Shown here in pieces: positions 17,545 to 26,018 of a stretch of 64,000 nucleotides of DNA; position 1 is the stretch's first letter, and each line of letters begins with the position of its first letter. The position numbers and the translations under genes are program-made. The notes under the pieces are model-generated. The model had not been told where the DNA came from and made no database searches. It was given only the letters and a program-made list of their open reading frames with translations. This DNA comes from Streptomyces sp. FIT100. GTDB taxonomy: Bacteria; Actinomycetota; Actinomycetes; Streptomycetales; Streptomycetaceae. The stretch spans positions 1,352,001 to 1,416,000 of the forward strand of contig NZ_CP075715.1 in the NCBI RefSeq assembly GCF_024584805.1. The letters run 5' to 3'.

Positions 17545-19940
17545 GCGGGGGACGCGTCGGCGGGCGCCCGCGGCGGGCCTCCTCCCCACCCCGCCCCTTC
17601 CCGCCCCGGGGCTCCGCCCCGAACCCCGCCCCGGCCGAAGGGACCGGGCCCGCCCGGCGCTCGGGAACCGGCGACCTGAAACAGAGCCCCGGTCTCCAGC
17701 CCGCCCGGCGCCCGAGCACGGGGGACCTTGAGCGGACCCCCGGTCACCAGCCCGTCCAACGCCCGAGCGCAGGGGACCCCGAGCGGAACCCCGGTCACCA
17801 GCCCGTCCGGCGTCCGAGCACGAGGGATCCCGAGCAGAGCCCTGCTTTCCAGCCCATCCAGCACCCGAACACGGGGAACCCCGAGCAGACCCCCGGACTC
17901 CAGCCCGTCCGGCGTTTAAGGACCGGGGACCGTGAGCGGAACCCCGTTCTCCAGCCCATCCAGCACCCGAACACGAGGGATCCCGAGCGGCCCCCCGGAC
18001 TCCAGCCCATCCGGCGTTTAAGGACCGAGGACCCCGAGCAGACCCCTGCTCTCCAGCCCATCCAGCACCCGAACACGAGGGATCCCGAGCGGCCCCCCGG
18101 ACTCCAGCCCATCCTGCGTTTGAGGACCGAGGACCCCGAGCAGACCCCTGCTCTCCAGCCCATCCAGCACCCGAACACGAGGGATCCCGAGCAGAGCCCC
18201 GGCCTCCAGCCCGTCCGGCGTTTGAGGACCGGGGACCGTGAGCGGAGCCCTGCTCTCCAGCCCGTCCGGCGCCCAAGCACGAGGGATCCGGAGCAGAGCC
18301 CCGTCCTCCAGCCCGTCCGGCGCTTGAGGACCGGGGGTGCGGGGGCGGAGCCCCCGGAACGGGGTGCGGGGCGGAGCCCCGTTGCAGGGCCGGGGGCGGA
18401 GCCCCCGGAACGGGGTCCGCGGGCGTCCGCGCGATGGCGCGCCGTCCGGGGGCTCGTCGCGGCCGCGGTCGGCGCCGCGGCGCTGCTGGCCGCTGCCGCG
18501 GCCCCCGCCGCCGCCCACCCTCTCGGCAACTTCACCGTCAACCGCTACGACGGGCTCGTCGTCTCCCCGCGCGCGTTGACGGTCGACCACGTCGAGGACC
18601 TGGCCGAGATCCCGGCCGCCCGGATCCGCCCGCGGGAGCTCTCGCGCGGCGAGCTGGCGGCGTGGGCGAAGGCACGCTGCGCGGCCGCCTCCCGCGATGC
18701 GCGGCTGCGTGTCGACGGGCGCGCGGTGGCACTCGCCGCGGACACCGCGCGGGCCGAGGTCCGTCCCGGTCAGGCGGGGCTGCCGACGCTCCGCGTCGAG
18801 TGCCGTATGACCGCCCCGCTGCCCGAACGCGGCGCCGTGTCCATCGGCTTCACGGCCGCTGCGGCCGGCGCCGAGGGCCCCGGCTGGCACGAGATCACGG
18901 CCCGAGGGGACCGTAGGACCCTCACGTCATCGGACGTGCCGCAGAAGTCCGTGTCGCGCAGGCTGGCGTCGTACCCGACGGGTCTCCTAGACTCGCCGCC
19001 CGACCGTACGAGCGCGGCGGTCACGGCCGTTCCGGGCGGCCCCGCCCTGACCGCGGACGAGGGCGACGACGGGGCCGCCGCCCCGCCCCCGTCGGTGCTG
19101 CCGCGCGGCGCGGACCGCTGGACGCAGGCGCTGACCGGGCTCGTCGAACGGCGCGAGCTCACGCTCTCGTTCGCCGCGCTCGCGCTCGCCGTGGCCGTGG
19201 GCCTCGGGGCACTGCATGCCCTCGCCCCCGGCCACGGCAAGACGCTGATGGCCGCGGCCGCGGCGGCGGGCGGACGGAGTTCGCTGCGGAACGTCCTGGT
19301 CCTGGGCGCCTCCGTGACCGTGACCCACACGCTCGGGGTCTTCGCCCTGGGCGCCCTCGTGGCGGCCGGCTCGGCCGTCGGCCCGTCGGTCGTCGGCTGG
19401 CTGGGCGTGGTGAGCGGTGTCCTGGTCACGGTCGCCGGAGCGGTGCTCGTACGCCGGGCCTGGCACCAGCGGGCACACGGCCATGCGCACGGTCACACCC
19501 ACGTCCATCTGCCGGGCGGCCACGGCCACGCTCATCACCACGGCCACGGCCACAACCACAACCACGAGCACACGCACGAGCGCCCCTCCCAGCCGCTCCG
19601 CCGCGCCGTCCTGCTCGGCTTCGCCGGCGGCCTCGTCCCCAGTCCCTCCGCCGTCGTCGTGCTCGTCGGCGCCGCGGCCCTCGGGCACGCCTGGTTCGGG
19701 CTGCTGCTCGTCGTCGCGTACGGCGCCGGGCTGGCCCTCACGCTCACCGCGGCGGGGTTCGCCGTCGTACGGCTCGGGGAGCGGGCGGGGCGCTGGCTGG
19801 CGCGGCGGCGGGGCGACGGGCGGCGCGGTGGGCGGCTCGTCGCCTTCCTGCATCGCACCGCTCCGTTGAGCACAGCCGTCGCCGTCCTCGTACTGGGTTG
19901 CGGATTGGTGTTCAGGGGGGCCGCAGGGGCCATCAGTTGA
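17541..19940 (+). CDS. NicO-family nickel/cobalt transporter with translated 17-residue repeat array
   Basis: A 799-residue frame. The C-terminal part is a NicO/RcnA-type metal transporter: LGALHALAPGHGKTLMAA with the HAxxPGHG signature, several transmembrane helices, and a very His-rich loop at about residues 645-680, as in nickel/cobalt exporters. Before it comes an exported domain starting HPLGNFTVNRYDG after a signal-like hydrophobic segment (residues about 297-325). Residues 37-257 are thirteen 17-residue repeats, two alternating types such as QHPNTRDPERPPGLQPI and RRLRTEDPEQTPALQPI, encoded by a 51-bp DNA array. I found no in-frame ATG, GTG or TTG between the array and the signal segment, so ATG 17541 (overlapping the TPR stop) is the only usable start and the array must be translated. 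It looks like an insertion between start codon and signal peptide. Confidence 0.8.
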   Translation: MSGGRVGGRPRRASSPPRPFPPRGSAPNPAPAEGTGPARRSGTGDLKQSPGLQPARRPSTGDLERTPGHQPVQRPSAGDPERNPGHQPVRRPSTRDPEQSPAFQPIQHPNTGNPEQTPGLQPVRRLRTGDRERNPVLQPIQHPNTRDPERPPGLQPIRRLRTEDPEQTPALQPIQHPNTRDPERPPGLQPILRLRTEDPEQTPALQPIQHPNTRDPEQSPGLQPVRRLRTGDRERSPALQPVRRPSTRDPEQSPVLQPVRRLRTGGAGAEPPERGAGRSPVAGPGAEPPERGPRASARWRAVRGLVAAAVGAAALLAAAAAPAAAHPLGNFTVNRYDGLVVSPRALTVDHVEDLAEIPAARIRPRELSRGELAAWAKARCAAASRDARLRVDGRAVALAADTARAEVRPGQAGLPTLRVECRMTAPLPERGAVSIGFTAAAAGAEGPGWHEITARGDRRTLTSSDVPQKSVSRRLASYPTGLLDSPPDRTSAAVTAVPGGPALTADEGDDGAAAPPPSVLPRGADRWTQALTGLVERRELTLSFAALALAVAVGLGALHALAPGHGKTLMAAAAAAGGRSSLRNVLVLGASVTVTHTLGVFALGALVAAGSAVGPSVVGWLGVVSGVLVTVAGAVLVRRAWHQRAHGHAHGHTHVHLPGGHGHAHHHGHGHNHNHEHTHERPSQPLRRAVLLGFAGGLVPSPSAVVVLVGAAALGHAWFGLLLVVAYGAGLALTLTAAGFAVVRLGERAGRWLARRRGDGRRGGRLVAFLHRTAPLSTAVAVLVLGCGLVFRGAAGAIS
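17649..18340. repeat. 51-bp tandem array, 13 full units plus a partial one
   Basis: Units begin every 51 bp from 17649 (17700, 17751, 17802 and so on to 18261) and end in CTCCAG. The core CCCGTCCGGCGTTTGAGGAC resembles, from memory, a dispersed intergenic repeat common in Streptomyces genomes. In the middle two unit types alternate, one with CACCCGAACACGAGGGATCC and one with GTTTAAGGACCGAGGACCC, giving a 102-bp higher-order period. The length keeps the reading frame of the surrounding gene. Confidence 0.95.
18341..18406. repeat. Three GGGGCGGAGCCCC palindromes
   Basis: Copies at 18341-18355, 18368-18380 and 18392-18406 share GGGGCGGAGCCCC, another sequence often seen between Streptomyces genes. 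They adjoin the 51-bp array inside the NicO reading frame and encode AEPPERG-type peptide. Confidence 0.8.
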
Positions 19941-19998
19941 GCTAGCTTGGAGGGGTTTCCACCGTGATGGTCGCTCTGCTGCGGATGGGGGGCTCGCC

Positions 19999-21759
19999 AT
20001 GAGCGAAGTGCCGGACGGCGAAAGGGACTGCGGACGAGACGGCGGACGGGCCGGCGGACGGGCCGGCGACGGGACGCTGATCGCGGACCGGTACCGGCTG
20101 CTGGGCCGGCTCGGCGAGGGCGGCATGGGCGTGGTGTGGCGCGCCCGGGACGAGCTGCTCGGCCGGGAGGTCGCGATCAAGGAGGTCCGGGCGCCCGCCG
20201 GGCTCGGCGCCACCGATGTGCAGCGGCTGTACGCGCGCCTGGAGCGCGAGGGCTGGGCGGCCGCCCGGATCTCCCAGCGCAATGTGGTCACGGTCTACGA
20301 CGTGGCGTCGCACGACGGCCGCCCGTGGATCGTGATGGAGCTGATCCGCGGGCTCTCGCTCGCCGAGGTGCTCGACGCCGAGGGGCCCATGGCGCCGCGG
20401 CGCGCCGCGCACATCGGGGCGGAGGTGCTCGCCGCGCTGCGCGGGGCTCATGAGGCGGGGGTGCTGCACCGGGACGTGAAGCCCGGGAACGTCCTGCTCG
20501 CCAACGACGGCCGGGTGGTGCTCACCGACTTCGGGATCGCCATGGTCGAGGGCACGTCGAATCTGACGATGACCGGAGAGCTGGTCGGATCCCCGGAGTT
20601 CCTCGCTCCGGAGCGGGCGCTCGGGCGCACTCCGGGCGCGGAGTCCGATCTCTGGTCGCTCGGGGTGCTGCTGTACGCGGCCGTCGAGGGGGTCACCCCG
20701 TTCCGCCAGGACACGCCGCTGAGCACGCTGCGGGCGGTCGTCGACGAGGAGTTGCCGCCGCCGCGCCGGGCGGGTGCGCTGGCCCCGGTCATCGAGGGAC
20801 TGCTGCGCAAGGATCCGGCGGCACGGCTGTCGGCCCGGGAGGCCGACCGTGAGCTGCGGATCGTGGGGGCCGGCGGCACACCGCGCACGGGGTCCACTCC
20901 CGTGCCGTCTTCCGGCCCGTACGCCACGACGGTCAGCCCGGCCGCGCCGACGGCCGCTACGGCTCCCGCGGGCGGTTTCGGGCCGCCCACACCGCCGACC
21001 GGAGCACTCGCCGTCCCGCCCGAGCGGCCACGGCGCGCCAGGGCAGCGCTGGTCGCGGGTATCGCCGTACTGCTGCTGTCGATCGGCGGCCTCGGCTACG
21101 CGCTCCTCGGCGGCTACGGCAACGGCTACGGCAACGGCAACGGCAACGGCAACGGCGGCAGCACCGGCGGCGCAGGCAACGGTGCGGCGAACGGCGGAGC
21201 GAGCGGCGGTGGGACCGCCGGCCCCTCGGCGACCGGTGACGACCCGTCCGGCGGCACTCCCGGCACACCGGGTACGCCGAGCACCACGGACACCGCGCCC
21301 ACGGGCGGCGCCGGCTCCGCGACGGCGACGCCTCCGCAGCAGACCGTCCATGTGTACGCCCAGGCCGTGACGGGCAGCTACAGCGGCTCCTGCCCCCCGC
21401 CGGAGGCGGAGGCGCCCGCTTTCACCGCGACGGTCACCGTGGGGCGTACGCCGGCGTCCGTCACGTACCGGTGGGTGACGGAGAGCGGGAAGGGCTCTGG
21501 CGGGGGATGGAAGACGCTCGACTTCCCGGCCGGGAAGGGGACGTCGCAGCGTGTCGCCCACATCGAGCGGACATACGCGGAGAACGCGACGCACCACGAC
21601 CGGATCCGGCTGGAGGTCCGGAGTCCGGTCGGGGCACGCTCGAACTGGGTGGCGTTCTCGGTGACGTGCGAGGAGGAGTCTCCGTCTCCGACGGGCGAGC
21701 CCTCCTATGCGGTGGTGGATCCCGCAGGCTCTGCGGACCCGCTCACACCGCGCCGTTGA
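19999..21759 (+). CDS. Receptor-like Ser/Thr protein kinase (PASTA-less)
   Basis: A 586-residue Hanks-type kinase. The kinase domain (about 30-290) has the glycine loop LGEGGMGVVWRA, the lysine in VAIKEV, catalytic HRDVKPGNVLL, DFG in LTDFGIAMV and the APE-like SPEFLAPERAL. A proline-rich linker leads to one transmembrane helix (ALVAGIAVLLLSIGGLGYAL, about 348-370), a Gly-Asn repeat, and an extracellular beta-rich domain (FTATVTVGRTPASVTYRWVT) that could be an Ig-like sensor. It lacks PASTA repeats. ATG 19999 follows GGGGGG. The tail overlaps the convergent lipase gene by 17 nt. Substrates are unknown. Confidence 0.92.
   Translation: MSEVPDGERDCGRDGGRAGGRAGDGTLIADRYRLLGRLGEGGMGVVWRARDELLGREVAIKEVRAPAGLGATDVQRLYARLEREGWAAARISQRNVVTVYDVASHDGRPWIVMELIRGLSLAEVLDAEGPMAPRRAAHIGAEVLAALRGAHEAGVLHRDVKPGNVLLANDGRVVLTDFGIAMVEGTSNLTMTGELVGSPEFLAPERALGRTPGAESDLWSLGVLLYAAVEGVTPFRQDTPLSTLRAVVDEELPPPRRAGALAPVIEGLLRKDPAARLSAREADRELRIVGAGGTPRTGSTPVPSSGPYATTVSPAAPTAATAPAGGFGPPTPPTGALAVPPERPRRARAALVAGIAVLLLSIGGLGYALLGGYGNGYGNGNGNGNGGSTGGAGNGAANGGASGGGTAGPSATGDDPSGGTPGTPGTPSTTDTAPTGGAGSATATPPQQTVHVYAQAVTGSYSGSCPPPEAEAPAFTATVTVGRTPASVTYRWVTESGKGSGGGWKTLDFPAGKGTSQRVAHIERTYAENATHHDRIRLEVRSPVGARSNWVAFSVTCEEESPSPTGEPSYAVVDPAGSADPLTPRR
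21112..21160. repeat. Gly-Asn coding microsatellite in the kinase gene
   Basis: A run of GGCAAC hexamers with two GGCTAC variants encodes GYGNGYGNGNGN just outside the membrane helix, likely a flexible linker of variable length. Confidence 0.8.
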
Positions 21760-22549
21760 ACGTGGGCAGGTAGCCGCCCGACTGTCCGGACTGGGTGGGG
21801 TGGTACGACTCGCTGATGTTCAGCCAGTTGACGCTGTGCAGCCAGGCGGCGCCGGAGCAGATCTCGTGCCCGGTGAAGGTCGGGACGACATCGGCGAAGG
21901 TGTATCCGTGGTCGGCGGCCCGCTTGGCGATGGCGGCGTTGAGGTGGTCCGCGCCGCCGTTGATCGCGGCGCGCTCGTTCTCGGTGAGGCCTGTGACGCA
22001 GTTGCCGTTCAGCTTGTAGAAGCGGGGATAGCCGATGACGACGACGTGTGCCGCCGGTGCCTTGGATCTGATGGCCGAGTACACCGCGTCGAGCCGCCCG
22101 GGCAGGGTGCTGTCGACGTACTGCTTGGCCTGGTTGACCCGGGAGATGCAGGTGCTCTCGGACTGGAGCACGCAGGTCGTCATGACGTCGGCGAAGCCTG
22201 CGTCGTTGCCGCCGATGGTGATCGAGACGAGGTCGGTCGCGGAGGTGACGGGTCCGAGCTGGCTCGCCGTCACATCGGTCGTGACAGCGCCCGAGCAGGC
22301 GGTGAAGGCGAATGAGGACGGTGCGTTGACGGCCGCCCAGAGGGCGGGGTAGGCCCGGTTGGTGCGCTTGCAGTCGCCGCTGTCGCTGAGGTACGCGCCG
22401 GCGCCGAGGCCCGAGGAGTACGAGTCGCCGAGGGCCACGTAGTCCCCTGCCGCGCTCTGCGCGGCCTGTGCCTGGCCCGCCCCGGTCAGGGCGAGGACGG
22501 CGCCGAGGAGGAGTGAGGATGAGAATGCCGCGATTCGGGACAGTTTCAT
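21743..22549 (-). CDS. Secreted SGNH/GDSL lipase-esterase
   Basis: A 268-residue secreted SGNH hydrolase, close in layout to the characterised Streptomyces coelicolor SCO1725 and S. rimosus lipases (recalled, not aligned). A signal peptide covers residues 1 to about 30, ending AGQAQAA. Block I GDSYSSG gives Ser43, block III has IGGND, and block V has SESYHPT with His250. Three residues before that His is Glu247, where many family members have Asp. Cysteines around KRTN, ACSG and EICSG suggest disulfides. The start ATG 22549 follows GGGAGG. The 3' end overlaps the kinase gene by 17 nt on the other strand. Confidence 0.93.
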   Translation of the reverse strand: MKLSRIAAFSSSLLLGAVLALTGAGQAQAAQSAAGDYVALGDSYSSGLGAGAYLSDSGDCKRTNRAYPALWAAVNAPSSFAFTACSGAVTTDVTASQLGPVTSATDLVSITIGGNDAGFADVMTTCVLQSESTCISRVNQAKQYVDSTLPGRLDAVYSAIRSKAPAAHVVVIGYPRFYKLNGNCVTGLTENERAAINGGADHLNAAIAKRAADHGYTFADVVPTFTGHEICSGAAWLHSVNWLNISESYHPTQSGQSGGYLPTFNGAV

Positions 22550-23213
22550 GGAACCTCCCTTTAGCAGGATCTCTGCCTCAACTGTGGTAGCACGCCCCAT
22601 AGTTCACCGGAAGTGTCCATGCCAAGAACAATCAGGGACTTATGTCTACTTCTTGGTGGATCATCAGCTATCGACGTGCAGTGACCTCATGATTCACCCA
22701 CGCCACGCCACACATGCCACGGCGACCGCTTTCTTTCCCTTCCTCATCGAAATGCGGAACAGTCCTGTGCATTTCGGCCCGGTAAGGAAAAAGATGCAGA
22801 AAGGGTGGGACGTCATTCCAGGACTTGTCATACAGTCCTATTCATCAATACCGGCGTAGATCCACCCGCAACGACCCATCATGCAGGACGACTCCAGGGG
22901 AGGGGTCGAGCATCGCGAAGGGGTCCGAGCGGAGCGCGGTAGGGGGGTGCCGTGACCGGCCGTGCCTGCGGGCATGCGCCGGCTCACGGGCCGCGCGACC
23001 GGCACTGCCAACTCACCCGGCCGGCACGGAGAGCCATGCCGTCACGCACGCGTGACGTCGTGCCTCCGTGAGTCATGGGTCCATGCCGTCATGGACCCGT
23101 GCCGCCATGGACCCGTGCCGTCACGGCCGAGGTGAGAACCCCCCTTTCGAACCGGACACTCATCCGGACCGCCCCGCCGCGGGCGGTCCACCGGACGAGA
23201 GGGAAACCCACCG
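22550..23213. other. 664-nt intergenic region with palindromes, no convincing gene
   Basis: No frame here has streptomycete codon bias. The left 300 nt, upstream of the secreted lipase, are noticeably AT-richer (many poly-T and A runs), as expected for a promoter region. The right part, before the glycosyltransferase operon, holds two inverted repeats and short direct repeats described separately. Confidence 0.6.
23041..23112. promoter_or_regulatory. Palindromes and direct repeats upstream of the GT2 operon
   Basis: GTCACGC-AC-GCGTGAC (23041-23056) is a perfect 7-bp inverted repeat. GGGTCCATG-CCGT-CATGGACCC (23077-23098) is a 9-bp stem with a 4-nt loop. The right arm CATGGACCCGTGCCG is repeated directly from 23108. 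They lie about 115-170 nt before the start of the first glycosyltransferase and may be an operator and an RNA hairpin. Confidence 0.45.
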
Positions 23214-24041
23214 ATGAGCTCGTTCCTGCGCCCGGCGGTCCAAGAGACCACCGTCACACTGGGCCGGATCCCCGCCCAGTACCGCCCGATCTCCTCGCAC
23301 CTCGCGATCACGCCGCCGGTCAGCGTCGTGATCCCCGCCATGAACGAGGCGGAGAACCTTCCGTACGTCTTCAAGACCCTGCCCGAGTGGATCCATGAAG
23401 TGGTCCTCGTCGACGGCAACTCCACGGACGGCACCGTGGACGTCGCCCGGGAGCTGCGGCCGGACGTCAAGGTCGTCAAGCAGGCGGGAAAGGGCAAGGG
23501 ATCCGCGCTCATCAGCGGGTTCGCCGCCTGCACCGGCGACATCATCGTCATGGTCGACGCGGACGGCTCCGCCGACGGCCAGGAGATCGTCAGCTATGTC
23601 TCCGCCCTCGTCGGCGGCGCCGACTTCGCCAAGGGCTCCCGCTTCGCCAACGGCGGCGGCACCGACGACATGACAGCCATTCGAAGACTCGGGAACCGTG
23701 TCCTGTGCGCCGTCGTCAACGCCAAGTTCGGCGCCCGGTACACCGACCTCTGCTACGGCTACAACGCCTTCTGGCGCCACTGCCTGGACCGGATCACCCT
23801 GGACTGCACCGGCTTCGAGATCGAGACCCTCATGAACATCCGGGTCGTCAAGGCCGGACTGCGCGTCCAGGAAGTGCCCAGCCACGAGTACCTGCGCATC
23901 CACGGCGTCAGCAACCTCAGCACCGTACGGGACGGGCTGCGGGTCCTCAGAGTGATCCTCAAGGAGAAGGGGGTCCCGCGCCGGTCGGCACGCCGCGCGC
24001 CCGCGCTCACCCTCAAGACCTCACGGGGAGAGGCGTCTTGA
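23214..24041 (+). CDS. Family 2 glycosyltransferase (polyprenyl-phosphate sugar synthase-like)
   Basis: A 275-residue GT-A fold transferase of the dolichyl-phosphate mannose synthase type: VSVVIPAMNEAENL, VVLVDGNSTDGT, then the DxD metal site in MVDADGSADG, and AKGSRFANGGGTDDM, CYGYNAFWR. It has no C-terminal membrane helices. Such enzymes move a sugar from a nucleotide donor to polyprenyl phosphate. The start ATG 23214 follows GAGAGGG. The stop overlaps the next start (TTGA), so the following glycosyltransferase is coupled. Confidence 0.88.
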   Translation: MSSFLRPAVQETTVTLGRIPAQYRPISSHLAITPPVSVVIPAMNEAENLPYVFKTLPEWIHEVVLVDGNSTDGTVDVARELRPDVKVVKQAGKGKGSALISGFAACTGDIIVMVDADGSADGQEIVSYVSALVGGADFAKGSRFANGGGTDDMTAIRRLGNRVLCAVVNAKFGARYTDLCYGYNAFWRHCLDRITLDCTGFEIETLMNIRVVKAGLRVQEVPSHEYLRIHGVSNLSTVRDGLRVLRVILKEKGVPRRSARRAPALTLKTSRGEAS

Positions 24042-25117
24042 ACAGCCCGTTCCAGGCCGCTCGCCGGACGTACTCGGTCGTGGTCTGCGTCTACACGGAG
24101 GACCGCTGGGAGGACATCCTCGCGGCGGTCGCCTCGGTGCGGCAGCAGTCGCTCCCGGCGCTGGAGACGCTGCTCGTCGTCGACCACAATCCGGCGCTGC
24201 TGTCCCGGCTGAGCGGCACGTTCACGGGGAGCGTCGACCAGGGGGTGGTGCGGGTGCTCGCCAACGCGGGCCCCCGCGGCCTCTCCGCGGGCCGCAACAC
24301 CGGGATCGCCGCCGCCCGCGGCGAGATCGTCGCCTTCCTCGACGACGACGCCGTGGCCGAGCCCGACTGGCTGCGGTACGTGGACGAGGGCTACGCCGAT
24401 CCGCGCGTGATGGCCGTGGGCGGCAGGACCCAGCCGGCCTGGGCCTCGGGCCGCAGGCCCCGCTGGTTCCCCGAGGAGTTCGACTGGGTGGTGGGCTGCA
24501 CCTACCGGGGACTGCCGCCCGGCCGCGTCCGGGTACGCAACGTCCTCGGCGGGAACGCCTCGTTCCGGCGCACCGCCTTCGACGCCGCAGGCGGCTTCGC
24601 CACCGGCATCGGACGCGACGGCGACCGGCGGCCCCTGGGCTGCGAGGAGACCGAGCTGTGCATCCGGCTGGCACGGGCCCTCCCCCACGCGGTCCTGCTG
24701 ATCGACGACCGTGCCGTCATCCACCACAAGGTGTCCGCAGCCCGTGAGGGCTTCGGCTACTTCCGTGCGCGCACCTACGCCGAGGGCCTCTCGAAGGCCC
24801 TCGTGGCGCGCAGTGTGGGCAGCGACAAGGCGTTGGAGTCCGAGCGCCGGTACACCACGCGGGTGCTCCCGGCGGGCGTCGTGCGCGGACTGCGCGACGC
24901 CCTGCTCGGCCGTCCGGGCGGAGCCGGGCGGGCGGGCGCGATCGTCGCGGGCGTCGCGACCGCGGCCGCGGGCTACGCGCTGGCGCATGTACGGACGCGC
25001 TCGGGGGTGGCGTTCGCGCACGGCCCGGTAGCGGCCTACGCCCGGCGCCCGGACGGCGAGACGGACTCGGCGCCGGTCGCGGAGCCGGCCCCTGCCGCCG
25101 GAGGTGGGCCGCGGTGA
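24038..25117 (+). CDS. Family 2 glycosyltransferase
   Basis: A 359-residue GT2 enzyme beginning YSVVVCVYTEDRWEDI with DDDAVAEPDWL as the DxD metal site and LGCEETELCIRL in the acceptor region. I place the start at TTG 24038, which overlaps the previous stop and follows GGGGAGAGG; no ATG or GTG gives the intact N-terminus. The last 90 residues include an Ala/Gly-rich hydrophobic segment that may touch the membrane. It overlaps the downstream deacetylase by GTGA, so the three genes form one tightly coupled operon for a cell-surface glycan. Confidence 0.85.
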   Translation: MNSPFQAARRTYSVVVCVYTEDRWEDILAAVASVRQQSLPALETLLVVDHNPALLSRLSGTFTGSVDQGVVRVLANAGPRGLSAGRNTGIAAARGEIVAFLDDDAVAEPDWLRYVDEGYADPRVMAVGGRTQPAWASGRRPRWFPEEFDWVVGCTYRGLPPGRVRVRNVLGGNASFRRTAFDAAGGFATGIGRDGDRRPLGCEETELCIRLARALPHAVLLIDDRAVIHHKVSAAREGFGYFRARTYAEGLSKALVARSVGSDKALESERRYTTRVLPAGVVRGLRDALLGRPGGAGRAGAIVAGVATAAAGYALAHVRTRSGVAFAHGPVAAYARRPDGETDSAPVAEPAPAAGGGPR

Positions 25118-25944
25118 CGGACCGGTCGGCTGTGCCCATCCTGATGTACCACGCCGTCGGGCACCGGCCCGCGCCCGCCGCGTACCGGCTCTCCGTGGCG
25201 CCGGAGGCGTTCGCCGAGCAGATGGCGCTCCTGGCCGCACACGGCTTCGCCCCCGTCACGACGGCCCGTCTCGGCCGGGCCTGGCGGGGCGGGGAGCCGC
25301 TCCCCCCGCGTCCCGTGCTGATCACGTTCGACGACGGATACGAGGGCGTGCACCGCCACGCCCTCCCCGTCCTCGCCGAGCACGGCTTCGCCTCGACCTT
25401 GTTCGTCTCGACCGGATGGCTGCGCGGCGAGCACGAGACGCGCGGGACGGGCGGGACGGGCGGGACGAGCAGGACGAGCGGGGCACTCGACACGATGCTC
25501 GACTGGCACCAGGTGCGGGAACTGGCCGCCGCGGGCGCCGAGATCGGCGGCCACTCCCACACCCATCCGCAGCTCGACCAGGTCGACGACGCCCGTCTGC
25601 GGTTCGAGACCCTGCGGTGCCGGGAGATCATCGCCGGGGAACTGGGAGCGGCGCCGGCCTCGTTCGCGTATCCGTACGGCTACTCCAGCCGGCGCGTGCG
25701 GCACATGGTCCGTGCGGCGGGCTTCGCCCAGGCCCTCGCCGTGGGCAACGCGGCGGCCCGCCGCCGCCAGGGTCCGTACGCGCTGGAGCGGGTGACCGTT
25801 CGGCGCTCCACCCGCATCGAGGAGTTCGAACGCCTCGTCGAGGGCCGGGGCCTCGCCCGCCACTTCGCACCGGACCGGGCGCTGACGAAGGGGTACGCCG
25901 TCGTGCGCGGAACCCGGAAGGTGATGCGAGTTCTTCGCACGTGA
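25114..25944 (+). CDS. Polysaccharide deacetylase (NodB/CE4)
   Basis: A 276-residue CE4-family deacetylase. The metal-dependent motifs are present: TFDDGYEG (motif 1, catalytic Asp), HSHTHPQL (motif 2, two His ligands) and YPYGYSS (motif 3). It removes N- or O-acetyl groups from a polysaccharide. There is no obvious signal peptide, so it may act on a cytoplasmic or lipid-linked precursor. The loop RGTGGTGGTSRTSG between motifs comes from a 9-bp DNA repeat (25444-25480). GTG 25114 overlaps the preceding TGA. Confidence 0.88.
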   Translation: MTDRSAVPILMYHAVGHRPAPAAYRLSVAPEAFAEQMALLAAHGFAPVTTARLGRAWRGGEPLPPRPVLITFDDGYEGVHRHALPVLAEHGFASTLFVSTGWLRGEHETRGTGGTGGTSRTSGALDTMLDWHQVRELAAAGAEIGGHSHTHPQLDQVDDARLRFETLRCREIIAGELGAAPASFAYPYGYSSRRVRHMVRAAGFAQALAVGNAAARRRQGPYALERVTVRRSTRIEEFERLVEGRGLARHFAPDRALTKGYAVVRGTRKVMRVLRT

Positions 25945-26018
25945 GTGCGAGACCGGCACGCAGCGCCGCACGTCAAAACACCGTGCACGGAGCGTCCCCG
26001 TGCCGGATCATGGGCGCC

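Noticed and set aside
17539..18276. Open minus-strand frame with GAGWAGEQGSARGPRS repeats
   Set aside because: The 51-bp repeat is open in several frames; only the plus frame continues into recognisable protein.
17649..18340. CRISPR array
   Set aside because: Units are contiguous at 51 bp without unique spacers, and no cas gene is nearby.
22548..22859. 103-residue plus-strand frame in the lipase upstream region
   Set aside because: Its codon use does not fit the organism, it has no ribosome binding site and it overlaps the lipase promoter.
22990..23213. Possible riboswitch before the glycosyltransferase operon
   Set aside because: Hairpins are present but no conserved core of a known riboswitch class could be recognised.
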